Below, piece by piece: positions 62,709 through 64,000 of a DNA stretch of 64,000 nucleotides. The stretch is taken from the NCBI GenBank assembly GCA_046343415.1, contig JBKDNL010000117.1:1-64000 (forward strand), in the 5' to 3' direction. Below the pieces are notes generated by a model. It ran no database searches. It was not told the origin of the DNA and saw only the letters and a program-made list of their open reading frames with translations. Position 1 is the stretch's first letter. Each line of letters starts with the position of its first letter. Source of the stretch: JALHMQ01 sp020248785 (GTDB taxonomy: Bacteria > Pseudomonadota > Gammaproteobacteria > Burkholderiales > Burkholderiaceae_F). Both the position numbers and the translations under genes were made by a program.

Positions 62709-63373
62709 CAGGTCTCCGATCGACGCTTCAGTTCAATGAGATGGCGTTCTTCGCCAAGGCCAGGTACACGCAGGGGCCGCACCTCAATCACGGCAATGTC
62801 GGCCGGCAGTGCGGCGAGTTCGGCGCCCGGCCGGTGGCCCTTCATCGCCAACCACCGGCCCTCGCGCGCGAGCAGATGACGCGTGAGCGCGACGAAGTCC
62901 GCCAGGCTGGCAAAGGCGCGCGAGACAATCAAGGCGAACGGCGCCGGCGCTTGCCAGGCTTCCACGCGGGCTGCCACCGCGCTGAAATTGTCGAGCCGCA
63001 ACTCGACCTTGGCCTGCGTCAGGAACGCGACCTTCTTCTGCACCTTGTCGAGCGCGGTCACCTGCAGCGCCGGGCAGGCAATGGCCAGTGGCACGGCCGG
63101 CAGGCCGCCGCCCGAGCCGACGTCGAGCAGCCGCACGGGCGCGGGCAGACCGGGCGCCGCGATCAAGGGCGCGATCACCGGGACGATCGACAGCGAATCG
63201 AGCAGGTGATGGGTAAGCACGTCGGCATCGCGCCCGATCGCGGTGAGGTTGTGGGTGCGGTTCCACTTTGCGAGCAGCGCGGCATGGCGCAGCAGCGCAT
63301 CGCACTGCGCCGCGCTCAGGTTGAGCCCGAGTGGCTGCGCGGCGCGGGCAAGCTGCTCGGCATCGAGACCCAT
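62708..63373 (-). CDS. rsmG: 16S rRNA m7G527 methyltransferase RsmG
   Basis: 221 residues. KWNRTHNLTAI, then HHLLDSLSI, SAM-binding LLDVGSGGGLPAVPLAIACP and VSRAFASLADF are all RsmG hallmarks. It methylates G527 of 16S rRNA; loss gives low-level streptomycin resistance. The ATG at 63373 starts the conserved protein; the upstream open frame is antisense to the AI-2E-type gene. Its usual neighbour mnmG is not next to it here. Confidence 0.95.
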   Translation of the reverse strand: MGLDAEQLARAAQPLGLNLSAAQCDALLRHAALLAKWNRTHNLTAIGRDADVLTHHLLDSLSIVPVIAPLIAAPGLPAPVRLLDVGSGGGLPAVPLAIACPALQVTALDKVQKKVAFLTQAKVELRLDNFSAVAARVEAWQAPAPFALIVSRAFASLADFVALTRHLLAREGRWLAMKGHRPGAELAALPADIAVIEVRPLRVPGLGEERHLIELKRRSET

Positions 63374-63406
63374 GGCCGCATGATGGCAGGCGGATAGACT
63401 GTTTGC

Positions 63407-64000
63407 ATGGACCCGACCGCCTCGCTGATGCAGCGCAACCTGATCACCCGGGTGCTCGCGCTCGTTGCGCTGGGAGCGCTCATCGTGGGCGCACTGGTCG
63501 TGCTCAAACCGTTCTTCGCGGCCGGCCTGTTCGCAGTGGTGTTCGTCCTCGCGACGTGGCCCCTGTTCGAGTTGTTGCGCCAGCGCGCGCGCCTGAGCAA
63601 CGGCTGGGCCGCCACGGTGCTGACGCTGGCGGTGCTGCTGCTCGTGGTGCTGCCGTTTGCATGGCTGGTGCACGGCTTGATCGAGCGCGGCCCCGACTGG
63701 GCGGCCACGGCACGCGGTTGGTTTGCCAACGGCCTGCCGCCGCCGCCGTCATGGTTGTCGCGGCTGCCTTTCGTCGGTGCGCTAGCGGACACTTACTACC
63801 GCGACCTGGCTGCCGACCCGGGCGCTTTGCGCGACCTGCTGCTGCGCGCCGCCGACATCGGCCGCGAACCAGTGGTCGCGGCGCTGCGCGTGGTGGCCGA
63901 GGGCTTGCTGCAACTGCTGCTCGCGACGTTCCTCGCGTTCTTTCTCTATCGCGATGGCGAAGCAATCGTCGCCAGCCTGCGCCAGGGCCTGGCGCGCTTG
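63407..64000 (+). CDS. AI-2E family permease, partial (cut by window end)
   Basis: The first 198 codons of a membrane protein that runs off the window. Hydrophobic helices: VLALVALGALIVGALVVLKPFFAAGLFAVVFVLATWPLF at the start, AATVLTLAVLLLVVLPFAWLVHGLI, and the start of the core at LLQLLLATFLAFFLYRDGE. This order matches the AI-2E/PerM permease family (PF01594). Substrate unknown. It is divergent from rsmG with a 33-base gap, where TAGACT at 63394-63399 is the only -10-like sequence and would give an almost leaderless mRNA. Confidence 0.8.
   Translation, partial: MDPTASLMQRNLITRVLALVALGALIVGALVVLKPFFAAGLFAVVFVLATWPLFELLRQRARLSNGWAATVLTLAVLLLVVLPFAWLVHGLIERGPDWAATARGWFANGLPPPPSWLSRLPFVGALADTYYRDLAADPGALRDLLLRAADIGREPVVAALRVVAEGLLQLLLATFLAFFLYRDGEAIVASLRQGLARL

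Noticed and set aside
59322..63373. parS site near parAB
   Set aside because: No GTTTCACGTGAAAC or close variant was seen.

Overview
The window is GC-rich, densely packed chromosomal DNA. It looks like a betaproteobacterium, most likely Burkholderiales. The reasons are the dprA-smg-topB block divergent from def/fmt/rsmB; the DUF4390-ntrY-ntrX-trkA series; the DUF971-ubiE-Tim44-ubiJ-ubiB series; the fimT-pilV-pilW-pilX-pilY1-pilE minor-pilin operon; and the rsmG...parA-parB-atpI-atpBEFHAGDC layout usually found near the replication origin. I cannot name a genus from sequence alone.

Layout. 1-5 kb: a decayed LytTR regulator, a guanidinium-type SMR exporter, a DUF2141/carotenoid-oxygenase pair and an orphan lipoprotein. 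5-11.6 kb (minus): LysM protein, dprA, smg and topB, with a small TIR/TSD-bounded element (candidate MITE) between smg and topB. 12-22.9 kb (plus): def, an inserted 2TM-LytS-LytR sensory cassette, fmt, rsmB, DUF4390, ntrY, an NtrX-like regulator without an AAA+ domain, and trkA. 23-27.2 kb (plus): a complete TRAP transporter. 27.4-34 kb (minus): TerB-like, TerC, and ubiquinone biosynthesis genes (ubiB, ubiJ, ubiE) with a Tim44-like gene and DUF971. 34-43.1 kb (minus): the type IV pilus tip/minor-pilin operon, dominated by a 1978-residue PilY1 with unusual Cys-rich tandem repeats. 43.4-45.2 kb: a divergent pseudopilin, tRNA-Arg(CCG) and a diheme cytochrome. 45.2-51.3 kb (minus): priA, hemE, a tiny secreted protein and a TonB receptor. 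51.7-59.1 kb (minus): the whole ATP synthase operon, with a lipoprotein gene placed between atpD and atpC. 59.3-63.4 kb (minus): a small unknown gene, parB, parA, a LysE exporter, a lipocalin and rsmG. The window ends inside a divergent AI-2E-type permease.

Most of the window is housekeeping: translation start and end processing, ubiquinone, heme, ATP synthesis, chromosome segregation and replication restart. The accessory or unusual parts are the candidate MITE at 8.2-8.4 kb, the PilY1 repeat regions, the lipoprotein inside the atp operon, the LytST insertion between def and fmt, the AAA-less NtrX, the TRAP permease with a Pro/Gly repeat insert, and the palindrome before the TonB receptor. 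Start codons were chosen from ribosome-binding sites, stop/start overlaps and family length. All functional names rest on recognised motifs, not on database searches.
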